DNA from: Oscillospiraceae bacterium
GTDB taxonomy: Bacteria > Bacillota > Clostridia > Oscillospirales > Acutalibacteraceae
Length of the DNA: 48,199 bases
NCBI GenBank assembly: GCA_015066295.1
Contig: SVOR01000012.1
Location: forward strand, 1-48,199
Direction: 5' to 3'
Shown: one piece after another, positions 32,685 through 41,202 of the stretch
Layout: the number at the start of each line of letters is the position of its first letter
Numbering within the stretch: the first letter of the stretch is position 1
The notes under the pieces: model-generated
Databases searched by the model: none
The model's input: only the letters and a program-made list of their open reading frames with translations
What the model was told of the DNA's origin: nothing
Made by a program: the position numbers and the translations under genes

Positions 32685-33752
32685 ATGAGTTATATAATTC
32701 GCGGATTAACATTTTTACTGATACCGATTATTGTAAGCGGTGTTCTTGGATTTTTGAGGCAACCTAAACAAGCAGAGGATGGCAAGGTTTATTTGCCTAA
32801 ATTTTTAGCGATATTAGGAGCTATTGCTTCTACTATTTTCCTAATCCCTGCCATCATTACCGCCTTTTCAGACGAGCCATTGTGGGTGCCTATTCTCTTT
32901 ATCTTGTTATCATCGCTCGGCGCAATCTTAATTATTGCTTTTGTGAATTGCAGAATCACTTACAACCAAGATGGTTTTGTTCACAAGAGTTTTTTCGGCA
33001 TAAAAAGAAAGTTCACTTATGACCAAGTAACCGCAATCAAAGAAAACACTCACGAGAGTTTTCTTTATGTGCGCAAGAGAAGACTAATGATTGATGAATT
33101 TTCAATAGGCGGATATGACTTTATCAAACTTGTTAAGAAAAAATATCGAACCATACACAACGGTAAATGTCTTCCCAAAATATACAAAACAAAGTACGAC
33201 CTATTTAACGGAAACGTTTATAATGCTGGCGAATTTTTATTTGCTTATATTATAGCCGGTGTTTGTGCTATAGGCTTATTAACCTTTGCGGTATGCTATA
33301 CTTATATACCAAACACACCAAAAAACACAATTGAACAATCAATCAGTTTTGTATCGTATGAAAATAGCCAAGAAGAAATCACACTATATTCATCGGACAA
33401 CAAAATATTTAAAATTCGTTTTATAGACGAACAGTTCAACGCAAATAAAATACAAACTCTTTGTGACGGAAAAACCGTTGTAACCACATACTCTACAGAA
33501 GTTACTCCAAAATACGAGGAAAGTTATTTCTCATTAAAAGCAATTAAATATAATGATAAATATTTTTTGAGCTTTGACGAGACAAATAGATTGCACAAAC
33601 AAGAATATACTTTGCTCGTTATTACCGCTATTATTGCATTCTTTTTTTGCTGTGCAGTTGTTGCATTCTCTATCATAATAGGCAAAAATCCCCAAAGATT
33701 TAGCAAGCGCGTTATACGGCTGTTTTTCAAGGATGGATACATTAAAAATTAA
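32685..33752 (+). CDS. membrane protein of unknown function
   Basis: 355 residues. Hydrophobic helices at about 5-25, 43-62 and 70-88, then a cytoplasmic beta-rich stretch with ITYNQDGFVHKSFFGIKRKF, a PH-like/photosystem-type pattern common in Firmicutes membrane proteins. Another helix lies about 185-208, followed by an outside domain, and a last helix about 300-325 leads to a basic tail. I do not recognise a named family. AAGGTGGTG precedes ATG 32685, and a 17-spaced promoter is present. Codon use is more AT-rich than in neighbouring housekeeping genes. Followed by the hairpin at 33796. Confidence 0.75.
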   Translation: MSYIIRGLTFLLIPIIVSGVLGFLRQPKQAEDGKVYLPKFLAILGAIASTIFLIPAIITAFSDEPLWVPILFILLSSLGAILIIAFVNCRITYNQDGFVHKSFFGIKRKFTYDQVTAIKENTHESFLYVRKRRLMIDEFSIGGYDFIKLVKKKYRTIHNGKCLPKIYKTKYDLFNGNVYNAGEFLFAYIIAGVCAIGLLTFAVCYTYIPNTPKNTIEQSISFVSYENSQEEITLYSSDNKIFKIRFIDEQFNANKIQTLCDGKTVVTTYSTEVTPKYEESYFSLKAIKYNDKYFLSFDETNRLHKQEYTLLVITAIIAFFFCCAVVAFSIIIGKNPQRFSKRVIRLFFKDGYIKN

Positions 33753-33795
33753 CTTGCACCAAGTTTGCACCAAAGCATAAATCAAGGCAAAAAGA

Positions 33796-33827
33796 AAACC
33801 CCGAAAACCGTGATGGTTTCGGGGTTT
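33796..33827 (+). terminator. terminator at head of hairpin array
   Basis: AAACCCCGAAA-CC pairs with GGTTTCGGGGTTT (one bulged A) around GTGAT. There is no long T-run; the following A/T sequence leads into the array. Confidence 0.65.
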
Positions 33828-33829
33828 AA

Positions 33830-34009
33830 AATGAAATATTCGCCATCGGCGAACATGAAATAATGTACGTTATGCACATTATGAAATTTTCTGCTGCGCA
33901 GAAAATGAAATAAAATAAATTCCTTCTATGCCCGAAGGCATTTCATATTGCGAAGCAATATTTCACACGCGAAGCGTATTTCACAAATTCCGAAAGGAAT
34001 TTATTTCAT
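33830..34009. repeat. array of nested short hairpins between TGAAAT/ATTTCA words
   Basis: At least seven hairpins follow one another: TTCGCC-ATC-GGCGAA; AATGT...ACATT; TTTTCTGC-TGC-GCAGAAAA; ATGCC-CGAA-GGCAT; ATATTGC-GAA-GCAATAT; ACGC-GAA-GCGT; AAATTCC-GAAA-GGAATTT. On the left half the separators read TGAAAT, on the right half ATTTCA, and AAATAAATTCC near 33915 pairs with GGAATTTATTT near 33996-34006. The whole can therefore fold as a large clover-like cruciform. It is non-coding. The loops are mostly GAA/CGAA/GAAA, which stabilise RNA hairpins. Similar arrays occur in gut clostridial genomes (recollection). No mobile gene is attached. Confidence 0.8.
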
Positions 34010-34030
34010 TGTTCTCAAAGAGATAAACAA

Positions 34031-34060
34031 AAAATGCTCTGCAAAAAAGCAGAGCATTTT
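34031..34060 (-). terminator. terminator of rplM-rpsI
   Basis: AAAATGCTCTGC/GCAGAGCATTTT stem with an A6 loop and a T-run on the minus strand. A small TCGACC/GGTCGA dyad follows at about 34067-34080. Confidence 0.88.
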
Positions 34061-34082
34061 GTTTTTTCGACCTTGGTCGAAA

Positions 34083-34481
34083 TTATCTCTTTGAGAACTG
34101 CGGTGCACGACGAGCGCCTTTGAGACCGTATTTCTTTCTTTCCTTCATTCTCGGGTCACGAGTGAGGAAGCCGGCCTTCTTAAGCTCTGCACGAAGCTCA
34201 GCATCATACTGTAAAAGTGCACGAGCAACGCCGTGACGGATAGCACCGGCCTGACCGGTAACACCGCCGCCGTTTACACGACAAACAATATCAAACTTAT
34301 CGGTAGTACCTGTAAGAGCCATAGGCTGACGAACGATAAGCTTTAAGGTTTCAAGACCGAAATAATCGTCGATATCGCGGTCGTTAATTGTGATTTTACC
34401 TGTACCGTTATAAACACGTACGCGGGCTACAGAACTCTTTCTTCTGCCGGTACCGTAAAAATAAGGCTTGCCTTCAAACAT
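34083..34481 (-). CDS. rpsI: 30S ribosomal protein S9
   Basis: 132 residues, normal length. [20 protein letters not shown] at the N-terminus, [14 protein letters not shown] and the basic C-terminal tail ending APQFSKR, which reaches the P-site tRNA, are all family landmarks. GGGAG precedes the ATG at 8 bases. It follows rplM by 17 bases in the usual L13-S9 operon and ends at a strong terminator. Confidence 0.98.
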   Translation of the reverse strand: MFEGKPYFYGTGRRKSSVARVRVYNGTGKITINDRDIDDYFGLETLKLIVRQPMALTGTTDKFDIVCRVNGGGVTGQAGAIRHGVARALLQYDAELRAELKKAGFLTRDPRMKERKKYGLKGARRAPQFSKR

Positions 34482-34498
34482 AATTCTGTCTCCCTTCC

Positions 34499-34927
34499 TT
34501 AAAATTCGTAAACTTCAGGCTTCTGAGCAACCTGAGCAAAATTAGCATCTGCATAAACGTGAAGTCTTGTGAGAGCCTTACGGCCGATGGTTGTGCTGGG
34601 AACCATGCCCTTAACAGCCAACTCCATAGCAAGCTCAGGACGGGTCTTCATAAGGGTTGAATACTGAACTTCCTTAAGACCGCCGATGTAGCCTGTATGA
34701 CGGCGATAATATTTCTTCTCAAGCTTCTTGCCTGTTAAAACTGCCTGTGCAGCGTTGATAACTACAACGTGGTCGCCGCAGTCAACGTGGGGTGTAAACT
34801 CGGGCTTGCCCTTACCGCGAAGAAGGTCAGCAACCTTTGTTGCAGTGCGACCTAAAGGACGGTTAGCAGCGTCGATTATATACCACTTGCGCTGTACCTC
34901 AGCAGGTTTTGCCATAAATGTAGACAT
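34499..34927 (-). CDS. rplM: 50S ribosomal protein L13
   Basis: 142 residues from ATG 34927, which has GGAGG at 8 bases; the in-frame start at 34942 precedes that site and is rejected. Landmarks: [58 protein letters not shown] and MVPSTTIGR. An early assembly protein of the large subunit. First gene of the L13-S9 operon, with a consensus promoter at 34964-34992. Confidence 0.98.
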   Translation of the reverse strand: MSTFMAKPAEVQRKWYIIDAANRPLGRTATKVADLLRGKGKPEFTPHVDCGDHVVVINAAQAVLTGKKLEKKYYRRHTGYIGGLKEVQYSTLMKTRPELAMELAVKGMVPSTTIGRKALTRLHVYADANFAQVAQKPEVYEF

Positions 34928-34963
34928 AATGGTAACCTCCAAATATTTTTTTCGAGCCTTAGT

Positions 34964-34992
34964 ATGATATCATACCGAAAATCAAATGTCAA
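34964..34992 (-). promoter_or_regulatory. promoter of rplM-rpsI
   Basis: On the minus strand TTGACA (34992-34987), 17-base spacer, TATCAT (34969-34964). Confidence 0.75.
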
Positions 34993-35094
34993 CACCTTTT
35001 TTTAAAAATTTTAATTTAAAAAGTTAATGCTCTGTTTTTCTCGTTTTTCCTCGTTTTTTCTCTCGTTTTCTCACTTGCAATTTTTAAAAATTTT

Positions 35095-35130
35095 ACACAA
35101 AAAATACCGTCTGCGCTAACGCAAACGGCA
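35095..35130 (-). terminator. terminator of glyS
   Basis: An 11-bp stem (35105-35115 with 35120-35130), fully paired on the minus strand using two G-U pairs, then a T-run at 35104-35098. It starts 8 bases after the glyS stop. Confidence 0.85.
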
Positions 35131-35137
35131 TTTTAAC

Positions 35138-36529
35138 TTAAAATTCAATAACCTTTTCGATATATGCTTCGAGCTCGGTGATGGGTATACGCTTCTGCTC
35201 CATAGTGTCGCGGTCACGTACCGTTACACAGCCGTCGGTTTCGGAATCGAAATCGTAGGTAATGCAAATAGGCGTACCTATTTCGTCCTGACGGCGATAA
35301 CGCTTACCGATAGAGCCTGCGTCGTCATAATCAACCATAAACTTTTTAGAAAGCTTTGCGTAAATTTCGCCTGCTTGTTCGTTTAACTTCTTTGAGAGAG
35401 GCAGAACGGCAGCCTTAAAAGGTGCGAGTGCGGGGTGTAAACGAAGAACGGTTCTTGTGTCGCCCTTCTCGTCAAGCTCCTCATCATAGGCTTCGCAAAG
35501 GAAAGCAAGCGTTACACGGTCGGCACCAAGTGACGGCTCGATAACGTAAGGAATGTATTTTTCGTTTGTTTCCTGGTCAAAATAGGTCATATCGGCGCCG
35601 CTATGGTCAGCGTGCTGAGTGAGGTCATAATCGGTACGGTCGGCAACGCCCCATAATTCGCCCCAACCGAACGGGAACATAAACTCGAAGTCGGTTGTAG
35701 CCTTTGAATAGAAGCAAAGCTCGTCCTTATCGTGGTCGCGAAGTCTTAAATTCTCCTGCTTCATACCAAGATTTAAGAGCCAGTCGCGGCAGTAACCGCG
35801 CCAATAATCGAACCACTCGAGGTCGGTACCGGGCTTGCAGAAGAACTCAAGCTCCATCTGTTCAAACTCGCGTGTACGGAAGGTGAAGTTACCGGGGGTA
35901 ATCTCGTTACGGAAGGACTTACCTATCTGACCTACACCAAAAGGCATTTTCTTACGAGTTGTTCTTTGAATATTTTTAAAGTTTACAAAGATACCCTGTG
36001 CTGTTTCAGGACGAAGGTACAAGGTATTTGTGCTGTCCTCGGTAACGCCCTGGAAGGTCTTAAACATAAGGTTAAACTTTCTGATATCGGTAAAATCGCG
36101 TGAGCCGCAGGAGGGACATACGATGCCCTTTTCCTTAATATAATTATACATCTGCTCATCCGACCAACCTGCAGGGTTATCATCGAGACCGTTTTCTGCA
36201 ACGTAGTCCTCAATAAGCTTATCGGCACGGTGTCTTGTCTTACAAACCTTACAGTCCATAAGCGGGTCCGAGAAGCCGCCGAGGTGACCCGACGCTACCC
36301 AAGTCTCGCGGTTCATAATAATAGCGCTGTCAAGACCTACGTTGTAGGGACATTCCTGAACGAATTTTTTCCACCAAGCCTTTTTAACGTTGTTTTTTAA
36401 TTCAACTCCCAAAGGGCCGTAATCCCAAGAGTTTGCAAGACCGCCGTAGATTTCACTGCCGGCATACACAAAGCCTCTGCCCTTTGCGAGATTAACTATC
36501 TGTTCCATAGTTTTTTCGGTATTTTTCAT
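35138..36529 (-). CDS. glyS: glycyl-tRNA synthetase, dimeric type
   Basis: 463 residues, a class II alpha2-type GlyRS (also called glyQS), not the alpha2beta2 form. Seen: [20 protein letters not shown] at the N-terminus, motif 2 region [20 protein letters not shown], a four-Cys insertion (CKVC ... CPSCG) that may bind zinc, and motif 3 [10 protein letters not shown]. The C-terminal anticodon-binding domain starts near [15 protein letters not shown]. It attaches glycine to tRNA-Gly. GGAGG precedes ATG 36529; promoter at 36565-36593. Monocistronic with its own terminator. Confidence 0.98.
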   Translation of the reverse strand: MKNTEKTMEQIVNLAKGRGFVYAGSEIYGGLANSWDYGPLGVELKNNVKKAWWKKFVQECPYNVGLDSAIIMNRETWVASGHLGGFSDPLMDCKVCKTRHRADKLIEDYVAENGLDDNPAGWSDEQMYNYIKEKGIVCPSCGSRDFTDIRKFNLMFKTFQGVTEDSTNTLYLRPETAQGIFVNFKNIQRTTRKKMPFGVGQIGKSFRNEITPGNFTFRTREFEQMELEFFCKPGTDLEWFDYWRGYCRDWLLNLGMKQENLRLRDHDKDELCFYSKATTDFEFMFPFGWGELWGVADRTDYDLTQHADHSGADMTYFDQETNEKYIPYVIEPSLGADRVTLAFLCEAYDEELDEKGDTRTVLRLHPALAPFKAAVLPLSKKLNEQAGEIYAKLSKKFMVDYDDAGSIGKRYRRQDEIGTPICITYDFDSETDGCVTVRDRDTMEQKRIPITELEAYIEKVIEF

Positions 36530-36564
36530 TTATAAAGCCTCCGATATATTTACACTTATTTAAT

Positions 36565-36593
36565 ATAGTATTAAATAAAGCGCAAAAAGTCAA
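36565..36593 (-). promoter_or_regulatory. promoter of glyS
   Basis: On the minus strand TTGACT (36593-36588), 17-base spacer, TACTAT (36570-36565). The leader is too short for a T-box. Confidence 0.65.
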
Positions 36594-36611
36594 GTATTTA
36601 ATGCCCGTTTC

Positions 36612-36640
36612 TTGACAAGTCGGAAGCTTTAATATATACT
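36612..36640 (+). promoter_or_regulatory. consensus promoter of hypothetical pair
   Basis: TTGACA (36612-36617), 17-base spacer, TATACT (36635-36640), back to back with the glyS promoter. Confidence 0.78.
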
Positions 36641-36674
36641 TAATGTATGTAAATTTTAAAAGGAGGAATTTGTT

Positions 36675-36935
36675 GTGCCATACAAACTACAACTTCACGA
36701 TATCGATTTTAAAGACTTTATTGAGGCGGTTGATTCCTGCAAGGGCGACGTTTTTTTAGAGACCGAGGAAGGCGACGTACTTAACCTTAAGTCGAAATTA
36801 TGTCAGATAATGGGTCTTTCAAACGTTTTAAAGCACGCTTCTATTGCCGAGGCAACGGTACGCTGCGCTGTGCCTGAGGATGAAACAATATTATTCCGTT
36901 TTAACCTCTACGGTGAAAAGCCCGAAAAGAAATAA
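36675..36935 (+). CDS. conserved-looking hypothetical protein
   Basis: 86 residues with GTG start and AGGAGG at 8 bases. Soluble, mixed alpha/beta: HDIDFKDFIEAVDSCKGDVF, LETEEGDVLNLKSKL, then a helix and a C-terminal strand ETILFRFNLYG. The pattern of strand-turn-strand around EEGDVLNLKS suggests a small compact domain; no family is recognised. Strong promoter, terminator and codon use like the housekeeping genes suggest it is well expressed. It is followed 18 bases later by a second small gene in the same transcript. Confidence 0.75.
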   Translation: MPYKLQLHDIDFKDFIEAVDSCKGDVFLETEEGDVLNLKSKLCQIMGLSNVLKHASIAEATVRCAVPEDETILFRFNLYGEKPEKK

Positions 36936-36953
36936 TCTATCGGAGGAAATATA

Positions 36954-37238
36954 ATGTCAGAATTTTTGACCTACAAGGGTAAACCGCTTGTTCGCAAGGG
37001 TAATGAGATTTACTACGGCGATATGAGCGAGAAATACGTAATCAAGCTTGAAATTCTTTCAACCAAAAAAGAGGGCGACTTAGAAGCCGCCGACAAGGTA
37101 AAGGTTTTATTACTGCTTAGCGATACCGAGCTTTCGTACAAAAGCCGCATCGTTAAGACCAGTGAAAAAACAGGTCTTTACGAGGCAATGGATATCGGTG
37201 CTATTTGGCTTGAAAGAGAGTTAAAGAAAAACGCATAA
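36954..37238 (+). CDS. conserved-looking hypothetical protein
   Basis: 94 residues with CGGAGG upstream. It begins FLTYKGKPLVRKGNEIYYGD, then beta strands (YVIKLEILSTKKEGDLEAAD, KVKVLLLLSD) and a C-terminal helix (LYEAMDIGAIWLERELKK). No signal, membrane helix or cysteine. The family is not recognised. Second gene of a two-gene transcript that ends at the palindromic terminator 37241-37266. The pair could encode partners in one small complex; this is inference from linkage only. Confidence 0.75.
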   Translation: MSEFLTYKGKPLVRKGNEIYYGDMSEKYVIKLEILSTKKEGDLEAADKVKVLLLLSDTELSYKSRIVKTSEKTGLYEAMDIGAIWLERELKKNA

Positions 37239-37240
37239 GA

Positions 37241-37266
37241 AAAACGGGTGGTTAACCACCCGTTTT
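37241..37266. terminator. perfect palindromic terminator
   Basis: AAAACGGGTGG-TTAA-CCACCCGTTTT, an 11-bp perfect stem followed by T residues. Confidence 0.9.
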
Positions 37267-37272
37267 ATTTTT

Positions 37273-37393
37273 GCCTCCCTGTGACGAGGGAGGTGGATTT
37301 TGCAAAGTAAAATACACAGGGAGAGATTGTCAGAACTCTTTTTCTCTCCCTCAGTTTCGCTAACACGAAACAGCTCCCTCGTCAGAGGGAGCC
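37273..37393. repeat. MITE-like repeat with CTCCCTC/GAGGGAG termini
   Basis: A 121-base segment begins GCCTCCCTGTGACGAGGGAG and ends with the near-inverse AGCTCCCTCGTCAGAGGGAG plus CC, forming imperfect terminal inverted repeats. Internal blocks GGGAGAGA and TCTCTCCCTC pair, as do TTTCG/CGAAA. It encodes nothing. Elements of this look are widespread between genes in gut Clostridia (recollection, not checked). It is inserted just after a terminator. Confidence 0.65.
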
Positions 37394-37461
37394 TTATTTT
37401 TCAAATCAAACACCTTAATCGGCACAACTTTAATCTCACATAAAAAATTTTTTACAACAGA

Positions 37462-37504
37462 TGTGTTCACTTTTTAACACAAAAATTAAATGTATCGCTA
37501 TAAT
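37462..37504 (+). promoter_or_regulatory. possible regulated promoter of mini-HTH
   Basis: TATAAT at 37499-37504 has no -35 match. Instead the dyad TGTGTT-N8-AACACA (37462-37481) covers the -35 position, which would suit binding by a regulator such as the HTH encoded downstream. Confidence 0.4.
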
Positions 37505-37523
37505 ACTTCATGAGGTGATAAAA

Positions 37524-37745
37524 ATGAAAACTGACGAGCACGTTATTTTTTGCGAAAACATTATTTATTTAATGCGCAAAAACAATCTATCTGACAAGGA
37601 AATGGCAAAAATAATGCATGTGGGACCAAAAACGTTTTCTTTAATAAAAGAAAATGTTTTGCCGCGAAGCATAACAATGAGAAATGTTTTTTATGTTTGT
37701 GACTATTTTAAAGTTCCGCCGAAGGAAATATTTAAAGAAAAATAA
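37524..37745 (+). CDS. mini helix-turn-helix protein
   Basis: 73 residues, essentially one HTH: ENIIYLMRKNNLSDKEMAKI, MHVGPKTFSLIKENVLPRS, then VFYVCDYFKVPPKEIF. It resembles the XRE fold but with a divergent recognition helix. GAGGTGATAAAA precedes ATG 37524, so the upstream in-frame start at 37461 is rejected. Monogenic, with its own terminator; probably an autoregulated small regulator. Target unknown. Confidence 0.8.
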   Translation: MKTDEHVIFCENIIYLMRKNNLSDKEMAKIMHVGPKTFSLIKENVLPRSITMRNVFYVCDYFKVPPKEIFKEK

Positions 37746-37765
37746 CCCTGTTAAACAGGGTTATT
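37741..37765. terminator. bidirectional terminator
   Basis: AATAACCCTG/CAGGGTTATT stem with loop TTAAA between the mini-HTH and convergent uppP, with A/T runs on both sides. Confidence 0.85.
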
Positions 37766-37766
37766 T

Positions 37767-38639
37767 TTATCCTTGTATTACGCCCGAATATAAAAGAATT
37801 AAAACGAGTGCGCCAAGCGCAATTCGGTAATAGCCGAACGATGCAAAGCTTCTTTTCTTGACGAAGCCGAGCAGGAACTTAATTGCCGCAACCGAAACGA
37901 TAAATGCCGTAATTGTAGCGGCGGCAAGAATAACGATTTCGCTACCCGTAAAGCGTCCGCCCTCAATTATGAATTTGACAACCTTTAAAAGTGAAGCGCC
38001 AAACATTGTGGGAACGGCGAGGAAAAAGCTAAACTCTGCGGCAAGTGTTCTCGAACAACCAAGAAGTATTGCGCCAAGTATTGTCGCACCTGAACGCGAT
38101 GTACCGGGAATTATCGCCAAGGCCTGAAAACAACCTATAAAGAATGCCGTAGCATAGGAAAGATTTTGTCCCGTAACTATGCGGGGCTCTCTTTTTTTAT
38201 TAAACTGTTCAACAATAATAAACGCTATACCATAGACGATAAGCATAATCGACACAACCGTTGGGTTGTAAAGATGCTCATCCATCCAGTCGTCAAGCGG
38301 AAGGCCTATGAGAACGGATGGCAAACAAGCAATTATAACCTTTAACCAAAGCCGCATAGAATTCTTCTTTACGGCGCAAACTCTGCCGACAGTAACAACG
38401 CCTGTGCTCTCGCGATAACGGGTGAAGGGCCACAGCTTATTCCAAAACAGCAAGATTACCGCAAAAATGGCACCAAGCTGTATGACGACGTCGAACATTT
38501 CCTTAAAGCCTTCGCTAACCTTTAACGGCAAAAAGGCATCGGTTAAGATTATATGTCCCGTACTGCTTATGGGCAACCACTCGGTAATACCCTCGACAAT
38601 ACCGACGATAACCGCCTTTATAATTTCGATAATATTCAT
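37767..38639 (-). CDS. uppP: undecaprenyl-diphosphatase
   Basis: 290 residues with about eight membrane helices. Both active-site signatures are present: GIVEGITEWLPISSTGHIIL near residue 13-32 and PGTSRSGATILGA in the second half. It dephosphorylates undecaprenyl diphosphate to recycle the lipid carrier for peptidoglycan and other wall polymers, and can give bacitracin tolerance. AGGGGAT precedes the ATG, 10 bases after the glgA stop, so it is the last gene of the glgC-glgD-glgA transcript, an unusual partner for glycogen genes. Ends at a bidirectional hairpin. Confidence 0.97.
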   Translation of the reverse strand: MNIIEIIKAVIVGIVEGITEWLPISSTGHIILTDAFLPLKVSEGFKEMFDVVIQLGAIFAVILLFWNKLWPFTRYRESTGVVTVGRVCAVKKNSMRLWLKVIIACLPSVLIGLPLDDWMDEHLYNPTVVSIMLIVYGIAFIIVEQFNKKREPRIVTGQNLSYATAFFIGCFQALAIIPGTSRSGATILGAILLGCSRTLAAEFSFFLAVPTMFGASLLKVVKFIIEGGRFTGSEIVILAAATITAFIVSVAAIKFLLGFVKKRSFASFGYYRIALGALVLILLYSGVIQG

Positions 38640-38649
38640 ACGCTATCCC

Positions 38650-40071
38650 CTATTTGCCCATTATCTGCTTATAGAGCTTAATATACTCACCTGCAGACCT
38701 GCCCCAGCTGTTATCACACAGCATGGCACGTTTTTTAAGTATCGCCCAGCCCTCTTTATCGGCATAGCCGCCTATGGCACGCCAAATGGCCTCCAACATA
38801 TCGTGGGCATTATAGCAAGCAAAGGTAAAGCCATTGCCAATACCATCGCCGCTATCGCTTATTGTATCGTTAAGTCCGCCCGTTTGACGCACTATCGGTA
38901 TCGTACCGTAGCGAAGCGCCACCATTTGTGCGAGGCCGCAGGGCTCTGACTTACTCGGCATTAGGAATATGTCTGCACCTGCATAAATTTTATGTGCAAG
39001 CTGCGGAATAAAGCCGTCTCTGAAAGCGACCTTCTCGGGATATTTCTTGGACATTTCGTGGAAAAGCATCTCAAACTCCCACTCGCCCGAGCCTAAAACA
39101 ACCAACTGAACGTCGGCCTTTAAAATATCCTCAATTACACATTTAACGAGGTCGAAGCCCTTATGGTCGGCAAGACGCGACACAATGCCGATAACGGGAA
39201 CGTCGGCCTTTTGCGGCAATCCTAATTCTTCTTGCAATTGAGCCTTGTTTTCTGCCTTGCCCGACATATCCTCGGCGGTAAAGTTTTTATAAATCATTTC
39301 ATCGGTTTCGGGGTTGTAAACGTCGACGTCAATACCGTTTACAATGCCGGTTAATTTGCCCGATAAATCCCTTAAAATACCGTCAAGCCCGTGTGCAAAA
39401 TACGGGTCCATAATCTCGCGCGCATAGGTCGGTGATACCGTAGTTATGCGGTCGCTCGTCACAAAGGCCGCCTTCATAAAGTTAATGCAGCCGTCGTATT
39501 CGATAATGTTTTTGGCCTCATAGGGTATGCCGAGAACGTCCTCGATAAGCTCATCGCCATACTTGCCCTGATACTGAATATTGTGAACGGTAAACACCGT
39601 TTTAATATCGCTGTAAAATTTATCGTATCTGTAAAAAAGATTTAGATAAACGGGCGTGAGTGCCGTCTGCCAATCGTTACAGTGAATAACGTCGGGCTTA
39701 AAATCAATGTGCGGAAGAATTTCAAGCACTGCTCGAGAAAAGAAGGCATATCTCTCGGCATCATCATAAAAGCCGTAAAGACTGTCTCTCTTAAAATAAT
39801 ACTGATTATCAATAAGATAGTAAATAACACCGTTTACGTGTGCCTCAAAAACGCCGCAATACTGGCGTCGCCAAGCAACCGGCACCGTAATGTTGGTTAT
39901 AAACTTCATATTTTCCCTTAATTTTTCGGGAATTGTGCTATATAGCGGCATAACAATTCTGCAACCGACAAGTCTGCGACGCAGCGCCTTTGGGAGAGCA
40001 CCTGCAACGTCGGCAAGACCGCCCGACATAGCGAATGGGTATGCTTCACTCGTAGCGTATAAAACCTTCAT
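38650..40071 (-). CDS. glgA: glycogen synthase
   Basis: 473 residues, GT5 family with two Rossmann-type domains. Seen: MKVLYATSEAYPF, SGGLADVAGALPKAL, a central NGIDVDVYNPETD, IGIVSRLADHKGFDL in the C-terminal domain, and the donor-site region PSKSEPCGLAQM-x-ALRYGTIPIVRQTGGL. The usual N-terminal KxGG motif reads MSGG, so the ADP-glucose-contacting lysine is missing. It extends alpha-1,4-glucan from ADP-glucose. Thirteen bases separate it from glgD upstream. GAGGTAAAATT precedes the ATG. Confidence 0.95.
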   Translation of the reverse strand: MKVLYATSEAYPFAMSGGLADVAGALPKALRRRLVGCRIVMPLYSTIPEKLRENMKFITNITVPVAWRRQYCGVFEAHVNGVIYYLIDNQYYFKRDSLYGFYDDAERYAFFSRAVLEILPHIDFKPDVIHCNDWQTALTPVYLNLFYRYDKFYSDIKTVFTVHNIQYQGKYGDELIEDVLGIPYEAKNIIEYDGCINFMKAAFVTSDRITTVSPTYAREIMDPYFAHGLDGILRDLSGKLTGIVNGIDVDVYNPETDEMIYKNFTAEDMSGKAENKAQLQEELGLPQKADVPVIGIVSRLADHKGFDLVKCVIEDILKADVQLVVLGSGEWEFEMLFHEMSKKYPEKVAFRDGFIPQLAHKIYAGADIFLMPSKSEPCGLAQMVALRYGTIPIVRQTGGLNDTISDSGDGIGNGFTFACYNAHDMLEAIWRAIGGYADKEGWAILKKRAMLCDNSWGRSAGEYIKLYKQIMGK

Positions 40072-40083
40072 AATTTTACCTCG

Positions 40084-41202
40084 CTAAATCTTTCTGTCTT
40101 TGGGTACGAATATATACTTTTTATCGGTACCGCTTATCTTAACGCCGTCGGTAATAACTGCGCCCTTATCCATTGTAACGTTTTGCACGGCGCAGCCGTC
40201 ACCAATTACGCCGCCCTGCATAACAATACAGTTTTCAACAACGGCGCCCTTACCAACCTTAACACCGCGGAAGAGTATACTGTTTTTAACGGTACCCTCA
40301 ATAACGCAACCGTCGGCAACAATTGAATTAGAGGTAACAGACTCTATGCCATAGCGTGTCGGCATATCATCCTTAACCTTTGTGTAGACGGGACGTGCCG
40401 CATTAAATAACTGGTCGCGGTTTTTCTTATCGAAAAGCTTGTTGCTTATATTTACGTAGTTTTCGTAGCTGTCGATTACCTCGGCAAAGCCGTCCACCTT
40501 ATAAGCATACATTTTCAGTTCTCCAAGCTTGGTCATAAAGACCTCTCTCGCAAAGCTTGTAAAGCGGTTGCGGTCGGCCTCGGCAACTAAATCTATAAGC
40601 TTTTCGCGCTTCATAATGCATACGTCAAGGCTGAAATTAACCTGTGTATCCATTGTCTTTGATACCTCAATGCCTTTTATCATCGAGTCGCCGTCAACCT
40701 CTAAAATCATGGTATCCTTATGATTTTTCGGCAAATCGCCATACTTATAAGCAACACTTATGTCGGCGCCCTTTTCGATGTGCTTTTCTAACATATCCTC
40801 AATATCAATATTGCTTACAACGTCGGCATCGCACATAATGACGTACTCGCCAAAGCTCTTTTTAAGGAAGGTCATAGCGCCTGCAAGTGCATCAACGTGG
40901 CCTCTGTAAACACCCGAAATGTTGGTGCTGTAGGGCGGCAAAATAAACATACCCCCGTTTTTACGGTCGAGGTCCCAGGGCTTACCCGCACCCAGATGAT
41001 CCATAAGCGACTGATAGTTAGCCCTTGTTAAAATACCAACCTTTGTAACACCTGCATTAACAAGGTTTGAAAGTGAAAAGTCGATAAGTCTGTATCTGCC
41101 GCCAAAGGGGATGGAAGCCATAGAGCGCTTCTCGGTAAGTTCAGGAATAAGGTCATCGTGAACGTTGGCAAAGATTATGCCTAAAAGATTATTCGTGCTC
41201 AT
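40084..41202 (-). CDS. glgD: GlgD, ADP-glucose pyrophosphorylase regulatory subunit
   Basis: 372 residues, paralogous to GlgC but with a degenerate N-terminal nucleotide signature ([19 protein letters not shown] in place of [10 protein letters not shown]), as expected for the non-catalytic GlgD subunit of Firmicutes. It retains [19 protein letters not shown] and [10 protein letters not shown], and a C-terminal left-handed beta-helix with hexapeptide repeats ([20 protein letters not shown]). It forms a heterotetramer with GlgC and raises its activity (known for the family). The start overlaps the glgC stop (ATGA), giving coupled translation; AAGGAGGG is upstream. Confidence 0.95.
   Translation of the reverse strand: MSTNNLLGIIFANVHDDLIPELTEKRSMASIPFGGRYRLIDFSLSNLVNAGVTKVGILTRANYQSLMDHLGAGKPWDLDRKNGGMFILPPYSTNISGVYRGHVDALAGAMTFLKKSFGEYVIMCDADVVSNIDIEDMLEKHIEKGADISVAYKYGDLPKNHKDTMILEVDGDSMIKGIEVSKTMDTQVNFSLDVCIMKREKLIDLVAEADRNRFTSFAREVFMTKLGELKMYAYKVDGFAEVIDSYENYVNISNKLFDKKNRDQLFNAARPVYTKVKDDMPTRYGIESVTSNSIVADGCVIEGTVKNSILFRGVKVGKGAVVENCIVMQGGVIGDGCAVQNVTMDKGAVITDGVKISGTDKKYIFVPKDRKI

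Noticed and set aside
33830-34009. CRISPR array
   Set aside because: Units are of unequal length, have no constant 23-47-base repeat, and no cas genes are present.
35138-36640. T-box in front of glyS
   Set aside because: The predicted leader is only about 30 bases, with no specifier or antiterminator elements.
37273-37393. Riboswitch or leader of the mini-HTH gene
   Set aside because: Terminal inverted repeats and position directly after a terminator, far from the downstream start, fit an interspersed repeat better.
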